The translations under genes were made by a program, and so were the position numbers. This document shows, piece by piece, positions 31,173-43,431 of a stretch of DNA of 64,000 bases (positions are counted from its first letter, which is position 1; every line of letters starts with the position of its first letter). Source of the stretch: Dichetophora obliterata (lineage: Eukaryota; Arthropoda; Insecta; Diptera; Sciomyzidae); assembly GCA_963920525.1 (NCBI GenBank), contig OY986438.1, positions 129,406,920 to 129,470,919 of the forward strand, in the 5' to 3' direction. The notes below the pieces were generated by a model, which was not told where the DNA came from, searched no databases, and saw nothing but the letters and a program-made list of their open reading frames with translations.

Positions 31173-34100
31173 TTTTAATTGTCCCGAAAGTCACTAAGAC
31201 CTGTCCCAGCAGACATATTTTGTCATATTTGTCTACTTTTACTAAAAAAAAGCATACTAATTCTTTATTAAAATGGAATCGTTTAGTGTATGTTATGCAA
31301 CACAGAAGAAACGGACTTGAATATTTGTTTGACTAAAATTCTTCCTTGAGTGTCCAGAGTTTAGTGATTGGGATTTTTCAGTGTCCCAGTAGTCACATTC
31401 ATTAAAACAATAGTAACACAAATATAGAAACTGTTCTCTCTGTTTTAAAATAACTTTCACTGTTATATAACTTATGATAACATCGTCAGATTCTGGAGTC
31501 AAATGCCCCAGTAGCCAGAATTGAATGCTCCATATATAAAAGAAAAATCAAAATTTTAACTGAGTTAAAATCAACTAATTTTAACTAACAAAAAAAAAAT
31601 ACAAAAATAAATGAAATTCCGTTCACCCGCTTAATGATTTCTTATTATCTTAAAAATACAACCATTTACGTTATGCTCATTCTCTCCTTGAAATAATCCT
31701 TGCCAACGTACTTCATGCTGGGTGCAATGAAAATTAGCTGGTGCCCACCTAATCGGATTATAAATTCAAATTAAATTCAATTATAAATAAAATTTCATAA
31801 TCCTAAAATACCATAACATCTGAGCTTCCTTTTTTGTTTTGGTGTTTTTTTTTCTTGGCTTTGCTTTTTGGTTTTGTTTTGTTTTGCCAAAAATTTATTA
31901 GCGAAGCCAGCATAAAGCAGCCGCAATGCAAACACAAAGCTACACAAGGACATTGAATTGAAGCACACTCACACACTATCATACACACACACACACGCAT
32001 ACCGACACATACAGAGTCAGGTTATAAATTCTTCTATTTACAGCTTTACATATCATAAATATACAAAAATTAAAACAAAGCTTAATTCAAACGGAAAACT
32101 AACCGCATTTACACACTCATACAGAATCACACACACACACACTCAGAGTCACCTACCTGCTCACAGCTGTACATTAAACAAAAAATCTCACAAATATAGC
32201 CAAGTTTATTTAAGTGTGATTAAAAGCGGCAAAGCTACCAACTTACTACCTGTGCTTTAATTTTCTTTTACTCGTACCGTTACCAAATTATATTAATGAA
32301 AAAAAAAATCACAATATTTGCAGTTAGCTTTTGTGCAGTTACAGTTAAAATTTTGCAATCCAAAGCTGCTGCAATGAATATTTTAAAATTTGTATTTGCT
32401 TTCATTTGGCCACTTTACTTTGTTACTAATTGAATAAGAGTTCCATCCACCCTTTTTTTAATTCAATTTTTAATGAGTGCCGGATATGTCGGAGCTTTAA
32501 CTTCAACGACTTTGAGTTGTAACACTCTCGTTTAGTACCGTTAACTTTTATTCCAAATTTCTGGCTAATATTTCGATCGAATAAAGTTTCAATTGTTCTC
32601 TACATAAGAGCAATTAAAGATTTCTATTTAGCAACTACTCTTCTGCTCCTCAGACAAATTGTATGTGTTTAAGTTTGCCCAAAGAAATTTTGTCTAGTAA
32701 GTTTGTCTGTTTGTCTGTGTTTTTTGTGTGCATTTCTTTTATTTCATCGATTTTATTGTCCGAACAACTTAATTCAATTTCGAACTTTTTGCTGTGTGTT
32801 TTTATTGTTATAGATTTTAATCTCAAAAGAAGATTCTTCTCATTGAAATTGATTCAGTGATTAGTTTGCCAGAACAGAAACAGCAACAAATTATCTAGAA
32901 AAGTGACAACGAATGACTCACGTTTGCAGGTTGTTTACTATATCTTAACTTCCGGTCCAATGGGTTCTTGGTTTCTATTAAGCTAAGCCTCTGTTGTGCA
33001 CGACTTTGACAACAAATCAATGAAAAACCTTGCCTTATTCGCTAGCATGTTACCGTTGTTTTCACTATTTAGTAATTTTCTTCATACTATAAAACCACGT
33101 TACTAGAAAAAACAATAACAACAAAATTACAAAACAAAAACTAACAAAAAAAAAAAAAACAACACAAAATAATTACGAAGCATGAAATTGCAAATTGAAT
33201 TGTAAATGAAAGATTCGAAAGTGCCTGTTCTTGTTTATTATTGGTGTTTTTTTCTTTTTTTTTTTTTGTTCGTCAACAGAATGCAACAATTTCTCTGATT
33301 TGACAAAAATGGGTAAAAAAGCGCGAAATTAATTCCAATTGACATTTTGATTTGTTCACAAAACAAAATTGTTGGCGATAGTAAAAGAACTTAAATTGAA
33401 TAGGAAATAAAGCAATTTACTACTTCATCAACAAATGCTCAATATTGTAAGCAATAAGTTTGTTCGTTTCTATGAATATTAAATATTCTGAATATATCTT
33501 AAAGGCTATATTAATTATATATATTAACAATTACCATAGTTTTACCTGTTTACAAGCTATAGCATCAAATATGTTTTAGGTGTATGGGAGCTGCCACACC
33601 TACTTCAGGAACTTATAAAAATTCCTGAAAATATTTTTATCATTTTTACATTTAAGACTTCGAAAACAATCACTGAAGTCTACAAAAGAATTTTTCTCAT
33701 TTGCCTTGTAATAAACGATCCACTTGGCGCACTCTGGTGACTTTTCTAGGCAAAAATAAACACTGCATACCTAAAAACTCCCAGATTCAGTTATTGGAGG
33801 TAAACTCATGAAAAATGTCTTATAAATGCCATGAAATGTATAGGTAGCTAAGACATTCAGGTATCAAAATCTTAAACGAAAAATTGTGGAAGCCAAATTG
33901 ACCGTACTTTTATGATCCCCAGGAGTTTTTTCTTAGAATTTAACGTAGAATACGAAAATTAGTGAAGCAAGGAAGAAAATTTTCATGTCAAAAAAATTAA
34001 TCCTCTCTACTATATATGGAAGTTTTGAAGATAATTTTTTTTATTTAGAAACACCGTATCGTAGATTCATTCTGACATTTATCCTGATCAGGTTAACTGA

Positions 34101-34415
34101 TGCTGATAAAAACTGTATAAGAATTTCACAAACACTCTTTTGGCAATAATAGTCACATAAATTTTTAATAGTCACCTGATATTCGGATTAAATAAAAACA
34201 ACTTAAACATGCTGTTACGAAAATAACCGAGCACCACTGAATTCGAACTCTGTCCAGCGTGATCTTTGAGATGCTGGTACAACTCACTTTCACGAAGCTA
34301 TTTGTCGTGCTAGAAATTCAGGAGCGAAACATCTTTTTGAAATGCTTACCGTTCACTCAAGCTAGTGTTGTATTCCAGTTAAACGACATAAAAATCCAAA
34401 AGTAGCGATGCTATA
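31173..34415. other. Gene-free stretch, largely single-copy in appearance
   Basis: GTCCCAGTAGTCAC-like phrases at 31181-31516. Interrupted (CA)n tracts at about 31985-31997 and 32128-32141, A-run near 33147-33159 and T-runs near 33250-33267. 31640-33000 is of moderate complexity and resembles fly intronic DNA. The 100-codon plus frame at 31958 is a translation of the CA-rich tract. A 69-codon minus frame at 31293-31502 is unrecognised. Confidence 0.45.
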
Positions 34416-35854
34416 AGGTTGCAAACAGAGTGAACGCCGAAGCGGACAGAAAGCCACTATGTTTTTAACGTTGACCCCTGCCGCGAAGGCTTAATTCAAC
34501 GGTGCTCCAATGCTTGGGACAAATATGAAGCGTCGGTCAACGCCTCTTTGAAATTCAAGAAAGACCACTCTGAAAGGTTCCCCTAATAACATGCAATAGA
34601 ACCCCATTCTTGCAAGTCGTCAGATTGACGCTATACATGGCCGTGGCACTTTTAGCTACTCAAATTTGTACTTGACTGGTTATTTTAATAACCTTGGGCT
34701 ATCTCGGTATGAATACGAATAATATAACCCATTACTTTTTCAGCCGCAATAATCATTCAACGTCGCATCAAGGGTCATCACTCCTTGACACGAAGACTAA
34801 AGCGGCAACTACATAGGAACCGTAAACATGTTATCAAGTTCCTCAATCTGAGTGGACACAACTCAGACTATTTAGGTTTCCCCATCGCCTGTACTCAAAT
34901 TCCAAAGGTAACAGTATATTGATCCGGTAGTTGCTTACCTTCCTAACATTTACTGTTTGAAATCGGCGAGATTCAATCTACCATCATTCTCTTAGTAATT
35001 TAAGGGAATCACCAGCCCGAGTTCAACTAAAGTGTAACTCACACCGGCCTTTCTGGCCTAACCACAGCCAGAGCGTTATTAAAACCCCACGTGGGCCTAA
35101 CCCATATGATAGTCAAAACCCGGGCAAAAAGGCTCCACCTGACAAGGCTCTTCAACATCCCGTCTACAGACCAAAAGTTCTTAGAACATTTATATCTGAC
35201 TGTGACACCTTCAGCCACTCGAATTGTACTTGGCTAGGTTAAAAAATAACCATAGGCTTCCCAGTAAAACCAGGTAAACCTCAATTCTACTTATGCAACG
35301 TCGTTATCCTAATTAAGACTTAATAAAAAGCCTTAACAGAAAACTAAGAAGCATGAGCCGTTGTATACAAATTTGCTTATACAACGGTCCGAAGGTTAAA
35401 TGTTTCCTACATAATAACCTTTTGATTGATCGTCCATCGAAAGCATATTACAACGACAGTGTTATGATAACTTAATATCAAAACAATGCTTTCTCCAAGA
35501 ATTTGGCAGCAACATCCAAGGCTCTAGGTAAACCTTTTTCTTTTACAGTTATCAGACGAACATTCAGGAGCCGTGCCTCCTGAAAGAACTCGTTATGAGA
35601 TCAGTTCATGGGCCGTGCCCCATAAACTGCCCATCTAATAACAAACCCTCACCGCTTCTATTCCTGGCTTGGGACAGGCAGATTCCCCGAAGGTCCTCTG
35701 GCGGGTTTGCCGAAGCGGACAGGCAGGCAGACAGGCGCAGGCAAACTATGTGAACAAGCGAGACAAAAGTTATTTATTTCTCGTTTCCTTGCATGTTATT
35801 GCCTGCGCCTGTCTGCCTGTCTCTTTAAATTGGCGTTCACTCTGTCTGCAGCCT
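34416..35854. mobile_element. Candidate DNA element with AGGYTGCARACAGAGTGAACGCC ends
   Basis: Left end 34416 aggttgcaaacagagtgaac then gccgaagcggacag; right-end reverse complement (35854) aggctgcagacagagtgaac then gcc. The 23-bp ends differ at two positions. The interior is much less AT-rich than the window and contains two diverged copies of a block of about 75 bp (34640-34715 with gcacttttagctactcaaat and 35199-35275 with cttcagccactcgaattgta). gccgaagcggacag recurs at 35709-35722, starting a strong hairpin. No transposase recognised and no clean target duplication, so the outer boundaries are inference. Confidence 0.5.
35724..35819. repeat. GC-rich 21-bp-stem hairpin
   Basis: aggcagacaggcgcaggcaa (35725-35744) pairs perfectly with ttgcctgcgcctgtctgcct (35799-35818), extended by one pair, with a 54-nt AT-rich loop that has weaker internal pairing. 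It is the inner part of the right terminal repeat of the element above and may mark a separate palindromic MITE. Confidence 0.85.
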
Positions 35855-36650
35855 AAGGCTTGCCAGACGTACTATTTTTAACAGAACAAGCACTGACTTT
35901 AAAAGAAAATAACTTAAATGTACTGTCTTTTACGAATTGTGAAATCTGATTTACTCTTATATTAATACTAGATAGCTGTTTTATAAATATATAAAATGAT
36001 TCATTGATGGCCGATTTTAAGATAATTTTCAATATATTGTTTAATATAGTAACTGGTAAAAAAATTTGGTGAAACTTACGCCTTTTTGTTTGATAAGCAT
36101 ATTTCGTAGAATTGTCAAAAAATTGGCCCTTTTGGCAAAAAATGGGACAAGAGGTTTTTACTGTCATTAATTTAATCGGGTGCCACTTCTGTGCTAGTAC
36201 ACTTAATAATATGTATACCTAAGTTTATTTAAATAAAATAATTACTGATTCATTGATCGTTGGAAAATAAGTAGTTTCTGAAAACGTAGTATGTCGTACG
36301 ATATTTGATTTATTTTTTGTATTAATATACTTGAATTTATGTACTTCGAACTGATTTTGTAATTTTTAATAGGCACTATATTTTATGTATACTTTATATG
36401 TTTTTGTACAGCTTTGAAATGTTTTTATTTCAATTGTCAACATAAATAGGGGAGAACAGGGTAAATCGGCGAACGAAATATCATAAGATACGGCAAACCT
36501 GTGGAAAAAGCGATCGTGTAAACATTGTGTTATATTGGGTTGAGCAACCTACAACTATTTAGTTATTTATTTACACTAGAGCTTGAAAAACTTGTTTTTT
36601 ATTTCCGGTATTCAATTTATTTGCAATTTCATGCAATTTATTGAAATATA
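35855..36650. other. Gene-free stretch
   Basis: AT-rich. At about 36446 taggggagaacagggtaaatc has an inexact inverted partner at about 37690-37705 (ctcgttctccctta), which could mark an old TA-flanked element around the SINE; weak. Confidence 0.35.
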
Positions 36651-36654
36651 TTGT

Positions 36655-37065
36655 TTTTGTCGGCCTTTGTAGTCTAGTGGAGAGTGCGCTAGACTCTCAA
36701 CCCAAAGGTCCCTGGCTCGAATCCGGGCTCGGGCATGGTTCTTTTCACTTTCTTTGTTCTTTCTTTGTCCTACATTTAAGAATTATGGAAAACTAAAAAT
36801 CCACAACTAAATTGTGGAAAATGTGAAGGAATGGAACAACTAAGGGCTTGAAATGCTTGCCGAGGTTAAGGCATAACACTAGCCTCGGTTAAAAAGCAAT
36901 TCAAATTGTCTTTCGCAGTTGTTTCCCCTAATCAATAATTCACGTATAGTTCCAATCAATTCCTCTAAATAATCTATCCCTTTCCTTTCAGGTCAAAGAC
37001 CAAACCTTGTTTGTATAAGGCACATGCCTTGGTGCTTTGATCTTTTTTTTAAAAAAAAAAAATGC
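36655..37065 (+). mobile_element. tRNA-derived SINE, second family
   Basis: Head 36661-36735 is tRNA-like: A box TAGTCTAGTGG (36670-36680) and near-consensus B box GGCTCGAATCC (36714-36724). The anticodon stem does not pair well, so it is not a tRNA gene. A body of about 300 bp follows with no coding potential, ending tttgtataaggcacatgcct then a T-run and A-run tail at about 37043-37063. The head, body and tail order is the usual SINE plan. Confidence 0.75.
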
Positions 37066-37864
37066 CATTTAATGGTTGGTAAAACCACATTGTCCGAGTT
37101 GATTCATATAGTTTTATTTTTGAGTCGAAGTGCTTAAACGTGATCTGGGGTAAACCGGCGCTTTTTCTTCGGAACAATTTGGCTTGGCTTGTTTTTGCGT
37201 TTCAGTTTCAAATTTGTCAAATATTCTTTAAGTCTTCAAGGCACGAGCACCACCGCGCACAAGTATAACCTCTCACAAGCACGCGAAAGGCTCAAAAGTC
37301 GCAGAAGTCAGAAGTCAAATCTTTCAATAAGATCGATGAAGCGATGAAGTGCGAAAAAAAAAAATAATCTGCTACTGCAGCTAGAAAAGCAACTGTTCAA
37401 ATAATGCCAACTTTAAAATAAAACACAAATTTATCATAAGCGATTATAATTGATACAGATTATTTCATATATGTATATCACATCAATTTCCGTGAAATAC
37501 ACTGAAAATGACGGTGCGCCGAATTACTCCAAATTTTTGGTCCTCAGAAAATCCTTATAAATGGAAAACTTATAAATGGTAGGCCATACATCGTAAGTGT
37601 CGGTGATCGAAAGTTGCTTAATCAAAGTAGTTTTGATTTGAATGTCAATACGATTCGATATATGGTCAGAGTTATGAAATAAGACCAATGACCTCGTTCT
37701 CCCTTACATTTTTTGTTGTGTGTAAATTTTTGTGCTTAGTTTTTTTTAAAGTACTGTTTCGATGTCATAAAATTGAAAGTGTGTTGATATTTAGATCTGG
37801 CAACCCTTGATGCTCTCAACATCAGTCATTATAGAGTGAGCTTTCTTTTGTTGTTGCGCATGTA

Positions 37865-38492
37865 CACAGTTAGAAATCTTGGACTTAATTTTAGTCCCAC
37901 TAAAATATTACTGCATGTTTTTAAACCTTGCGGTTTGAAATTGAAACCTTTCAAATACTAACTCATATTAAAAACTTTTCTGTACGAGAATTGAAACCAA
38001 AAGAAATATTACAGCATCAATTTTAGCTTTTTGGTTTAAATTTTAGCTTTTTGGTTTCAATTTTAGTCTTTTTGGTTTCAATTTAAGTACAACTCTGTAT
38101 TACTTTTTGTTTTTAATACAAATAATACAAAATTCTAGTACATGTGAATACTAAATTTGGATTAAGACCCGTAAAAAGTTGGCCTGGCAATGCGCGACTC
38201 AATATTAGGCGACTCGGTTCATATGTTTGTTTATCGCGCTTTTTATGTATAAGCCAATAGCTCTGTGGTGAGAGTAGTGAGTTTACAAACTCAATGTCGT
38301 GTGATCGAATCTCGCGTTGTTGGTTATTTTTTTTTAAAATATTTGAACCCAAGCTTGTACTAAATTTGAAACCAAAGCTGTATTAAAACCATTTTTTAGT
38401 ATTTTGTAAATATTAGATTTGAAAGCAAAGCTGGTGTAGACTTATATGTAGTACAGAAAAGTTTCAATTTTAGTACAAGATTTCTAACCGAG
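37865..38492. mobile_element. TA-flanked element with CACRGTTAGAAATCTTG ends
   Basis: Left TA then CACAGTTAGAAATCTTGgac; right reverse complement CTCGGTTAGAAATCTTGtac with TA outside (37863-37864, 38493-38494). Inside, three spaced repeats of tttggtttcaattttag precede a core at about 38250-38325 (agctctgtggtgagagtag... gtgatcgaatctcgcg) that resembles Pol III A and B boxes. 628 bp. A related element is at 50449-50843. Confidence 0.75.
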
Positions 38493-38494
38493 TA

Positions 38495-41400
38495 TTTGTT
38501 GTGATCGATCTATTGTGATCTATTTGTGTTCATGAGGTTGTTTTTACATAAACTCTTGCGTGAAATTAATAATATTGCTTCAATATTACTTTAAAACGGC
38601 AGCTTTCTGTACCTCGATCAGCCACTGCCTAGGTAAGTTCTCCTTTTGGGATAATTTTAGACCACGTTCGACCCTTGTTCGGCTAGTGTTTTGCCAAATA
38701 GGCATTTAAGACTACTTTGAGTCCATATTCGAGCCCCGTTCTACTTAGTATATTTTTCTCGGGTATGGTCTTTTCTTTCTTTAACAAGGCAAGTCAATAA
38801 TTTTGACAGTGATGACAGCGATGGCCAAACGCACACAATTTAAACAGCCTTTAGGTATGTGAAACATTTCAAGCTTATGGTAAATGCATGTGTTTATGCA
38901 TGCTGTGCTCGCTAGCTCGTTTATTTGGCTATATACGTATAAAGTGCGCAGTGAACACAAATGTATATAACATCTATATAAAATTGCTCCATTCTTTTGA
39001 GAATTTTGCATACATTTTTGTAAAAATGTATGGCGCGTTGATTGGTGATGTCAAAAATATCATTTACTTGGGTTAAGGGCATGAAAAAGTTTGAAAAGTT
39101 CATTCAATTTTTATACGTTTATTTTAAATCGTAAAAAAAGAAATTTTGCTATAGAATTAGAGAACAACAAATTATCTAACGGGAATACTAAACGCACTAA
39201 ATAGGAATAGGACAACCCGAGATATTGCGATTTAAGTAGCAAAGGTATTGCCAAGATGTCACCATTTTTCTTAATTTTGAAATTTTGAAAACCTAACGGT
39301 GTTCCATTAAAAAAATGTTTCCGAGATAAATCCCGATACACGTGTAAGCTTATTTTACGTAAAGAAAATTTGAAAAAATTTTAGGCTGAATTTGAGACAT
39401 CAAGTCCTGGAATGTATGTGATTTGTATAAGAATGACCCATGTGCATTTATTAATTGCATTTATAATAACCCATTGGCAACCTTTTTTCCGAGAAAGTGA
39501 CAACACTGGTTAATTTAAATGAAAAGTATTTAACTTTCATAGCTTTTTGATTTTATAAATTATATAATTGCCTTGATAATTTGTTTTGCTCCCGTATGCT
39601 TATAATATCTATTAATCTAAAACTTAAATATTTTTCTTGTAATTGGAATGAGAATTTATGAAAAAGACATTCAAAAGTAAAAAAAAAATATCATCCGAAA
39701 TTTGGTCTTTTTATTGCTGTAGTATCAGTCACACTTTGCGAGAGAATTTTGTAAAAATGAAAGGAATCATTTTGTAGGGACATAAATATGACTTTAAAAA
39801 AACCAAGTACTACGAAAAAATTACATAAATGTCTTACGATTTATGTATTAGCGTATAAAAATTAATTTAAGTAGAATAATAAATAAAAATTGAATAACAA
39901 ATAAAAAATTTATAATGAATAAAAAATAAATAACGAAAAAAAAATGAATAATGAATAAAAAAAGAATATATGAAAATTCTGACATTCTTTGTGAATTGCA
40001 ATCTTTATGAATAGCATTCAAATGAATAAAAAAATTGATTGATTATTCTGAATAATGCAAATAAATATTTGAAATGAATTATTAATAATTTTTTACAAAT
40101 GAATGTGAATTAAGAATTTTATTGATAAATCAATTTTGCATTCATGGAATGCATTCTTATTTCGTTATTCACTGATTTACTTTTTTGTGAAGAAAATAAA
40201 ATTGAATGCATTTTTTTACAGCTCTGGTCCATTAAATAACACAATTTTCAATTAAAAAAAAAAATGGCGCATAAACCAAAGAGTTTAAAAAACAAAGAAT
40301 TTTTCTTATATACACGACAAATAATTTACGTGATTGCAAAATTTATTTGTAGAGGCTGTCACCCGTGGAATAGGTCTTCTTTAAAAGTATGTACACTGAA
40401 ATTTTGTTAAAATAATAAATGGAATTTTTTTAGGTTATAATAGTCGAATAATAGTAAAAAATTAGAAATCATGATTTATGTATAGATTCTTATAATTGAG
40501 TGTACATGTTTCTTATTCAATGTGGGAATTTTTAATGCATGAATAAAAAATATCAAAGGTCTTGCTCTTATTGCTATGTTGTTTCTCGCTAGCTGCGCTT
40601 AAACCTTGTCTAGAAGTTTTTACTAAAGTTAAGATAAAGTTATCTTTGTGCTCAGGATTTTTGTCGTCAGGCCAGACTAAGTGGTTGCATTAAATGTGCC
40701 CATCACGCTGTCATTAAAATGACTAATTAAACCAACCCTTAGTTGGTTCAGTGATGAAACAAGAGCTGCTGGTCTCCATTCTCTTTTTCCCATGAGACAA
40801 AAAAGAAACTTTTACCGCAAAAACTATAAATATTAAAAAATGCAACTTATAAATATGAAGAACATTTTGTGCTATTTCACTCAGAAAAGCACATCTCTGG
40901 ATGCTCTGTCTCTGTCTGTTGCAATCTAGGTGCCTTGCATAATTCCGCTTAATCACCAACCACCCTGTATTTTTGTACATATTGCCCGTCTTTGCTTGAA
41001 GTTGGCAGTATTCTAAAACTTTGCCATAAACATGTACTGTTCCCACAACCCCAATCACCTCCCACCCCTGGTAGCTCTCATGAGATCCAGCCAGCCTGCT
41101 CGTACCAGTAGTAGCCGCCTGTGTTCTTTGTGAAAATCTTCACCTCGTTGTTAATTAGTGTGTGAAAATTATTTGTCGCTGCTGTCGTTTATTTTTCTTT
41201 TTTGCTCTTAATGTTCTTGTGTGTTATAGCTGCTTACCTCCTTTGCGTTCGTGTTGTATCTTTTGTTGTTTTTTTTTGTTTTTTTTTGTTTTTTTTTGTT
41301 TTTTTTTTGTTTTTTTTTTGGCAGCACATTTAAAGAGTTTTTTGTTATTTATGCTTCATTTTGGAAATGCGAAAAAAGTAAATTAAAAAAAGAACAAGAA

Positions 41401-41767
41401 AATGAAAAGTGGAAATATCTGCAGTGCACACGCGGTTGCGACTCTGTGTTGTCTTGAAAGCCAAAAGTTAAGCACTTTTGTCGTTTTAACCATACCTGAC
41501 TTTAACGCTCTCTAAACTCATATTCATAAAATTAATTGGCCTTTTCATTAAAACGAATTTGAAAATAATTTCATTAAACTTCTTATGGTCAATTGAGTTG
41601 AGCTTGTTCTAAAATTTTGAGCACAAATGATCTAGTTCGCGATTAAACCTACGAGTTTAATGCCAAATCCGAACGCTTAATGTTCCCAAGGAGCTTCAAC
41701 ATGACAGTTTTTATTCTCCGATGTTGGCTATTGTATGCAGAGAGGTGATAGTCGACAAAAATATTTA
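38495..41767. other. Gene-free stretch
   Basis: Ttcgaccc/ttcggc repeats at about 38660-38690 echo those at 13833. A GAATAA/AATAAA-rich tract lies at 39880-39990. 40600-41160 is more complex and single-copy in appearance, but no frame is recognisable. A T-run array with about 10-bp period, (GTTTTTTTTT)n, lies at about 41263-41322 and explains the hydrophobic frames there. Confidence 0.5.
41263..41322. repeat. (GT8-10)n low-complexity array
   Basis: Successive runs of 8-10 T separated by single G, six units, close to helical periodicity. The 68- and 74-codon Phe/Val/Leu-rich frames across it are artefacts. Confidence 0.95.
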
Positions 41768-42009
41768 GGGTATTCACAAGGTGTGCTATCATGTCATATT
41801 GCCATATTGTCCTAAAATTTTACAACTAAATTTACAAGATAAATAAATGCAAATAAGAAACAGCTGTTTGATTACGGCACTTCAATAAACATAGCTTTCA
41901 GAGTTGTAATATATTAGTACTTTTTTATATGGAAGGCAACAATAAAATGCTTAAACTACTGTAAAATCTTAGGACAATATGACATTACGACATGGTAGCA
42001 CACCTACCC
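41768..42009. mobile_element. 242-bp MITE with long inverted repeats
   Basis: Left gggtattcacaaggtgtgct... catattgtcctaaaatttta; right, as reverse complement, gggtaggtgtgctaccatgt... catattgtcctaagatttta. About 55-60 bp of inverted similarity with a small gap. TA outside both ends (41766-41767, 42010-42011). Non-coding. Confidence 0.85.
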
Positions 42010-42717
42010 TAATTAATTCAACTAAAAAAACATTCTGTCTGACTGAGGTGGGTTTTGAACCAAACCTACAGTGGTTTTGAGGCATACGAACCACGGACTC
42101 TAACCAGTATTTCGTTACTCATACTCATTCTTATACTCTTACTCATACTCATACTTAATGTTACCAACTATACTTACTTACTTACTAAAAGTCCATACTT
42201 ATAAGTATACTTACTTTTAAGAGTTATACATATTTCTGTTTACTTTTCAGTTCAGGTTAAACATTTGTTTGCAAAAGCGGAAAAAGTTTGGAAATTGGAG
42301 TCAACAGTGTTAGAAATACAGACTCTAGAGTCAATTTTTTTTTGTAAAAAATAACACTGAAAACAGCTGTATCGAATTTTAAAATTTTTTTAAGGCAAGA
42401 CCTGACATATTGAACAAAATTTCCAGCCAAGACAAATACGATTTCAAGCAAAACGATTTATGTAGCTCTTCAATTCAGTGAAAGTGAGGGCGAATAATAA
42501 TAACTTTTCTTTGGTCTCTGTATACATTTGAATGCCATTTTTTTATTTTTCTTTATTAAACTACTTTGAAAGTACGTATAATTTTTTGTTATGCATTTGT
42601 TTGTTTTTAAACTATTTTATGTATTAGAAATATATATGAAAGTTCATTAATTAAAATCTACCTATTGGTATTATAATTTGACTAGACAGTAATATTTCAG
42701 TATATTTTTATACTTTA
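42010..42717. other. Gene-free stretch with a short CTCATA tract
   Basis: 42115-42153 has degenerate actcatactc repeats followed at about 42213-42236 by agtatacttacttttaagag, similar to the outer end of the element at 43432. It may be a small derivative of that element. Confidence 0.4.
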
Positions 42718-43202
42718 CTAGCTGAACCCGGTGTGCTTCGCTACTCCCCTCGTTATAAAATAAAATTAAAAGTATTTATATATTTTTCACGCCATCGAAC
42801 TTTCGAAATAAGTCCACCCTAGCGCCACCTACCGTGTCCATTTATACACAAACTATTTTCTTATGATCAAACAAACATACATTCTGAATTTCAGTTAAAT
42901 TGGTCCATAAATTCAAATTTTCGATATAAGTCCACCCCAGCGCCACCTATCGGGCCCATTTATACACAAATTATTTTCATATGATCAAACAAACATACAT
43001 TCTGAATTTCAGTTAAATTGGTCCATAAATTCAAATTTTCGATATAAGTCCACCCCAGCGCCACCTATCGGGTCCAAATATAGCCTATGTTACCCACCGT
43101 ACCAAGATGAACATTACCTGAAAATTTCATCAAAATCGGCCCAGCCGTTTTGGAGTCCATACGTTACATACATACACACATCCTATTTTATATATATAGA
43201 TT
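42718..43202 (+). mobile_element. CTAGCTGAACCCGG short interspersed repeat, copy 2
   Basis: Same start and end as 22680-23046, with nearly identical sequence, but 118 bp longer because the internal unit (gtccataaattcaaattttc... ccccagcgccacctatcggg) is present three times instead of two. Confidence 0.8.
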
Positions 43203-43431
43203 TTGAATTTACGATGGGAATAAACACAGTGCAGATTTCTAGTTATAACCCGTTACACAAAACTTTTTGAGGAGAACAAAAAAAAAAAGGGTGTGACAAT
43301 ACTTAAGGAATATTGTGAGCTCTATTGATTTTTATATTAGTAAATAATATCAAGAAAATAAAAAAGTTTTTTTATGGTGATATACTTATTTCTGAAATTA
43401 TATTAATACATACTTTTCTGTGTTCTAAAAA

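Noticed and set aside
36661..36735. Possible functional tRNA gene
   Set aside because: A and B boxes are present but the anticodon stem does not pair and a SINE body follows directly.
36446..37705. TA-flanked transposon with GGGGAGAAC ends enclosing the SINE
   Set aside because: The two ends agree over fewer than 12 bases and no internal symmetry supports it.
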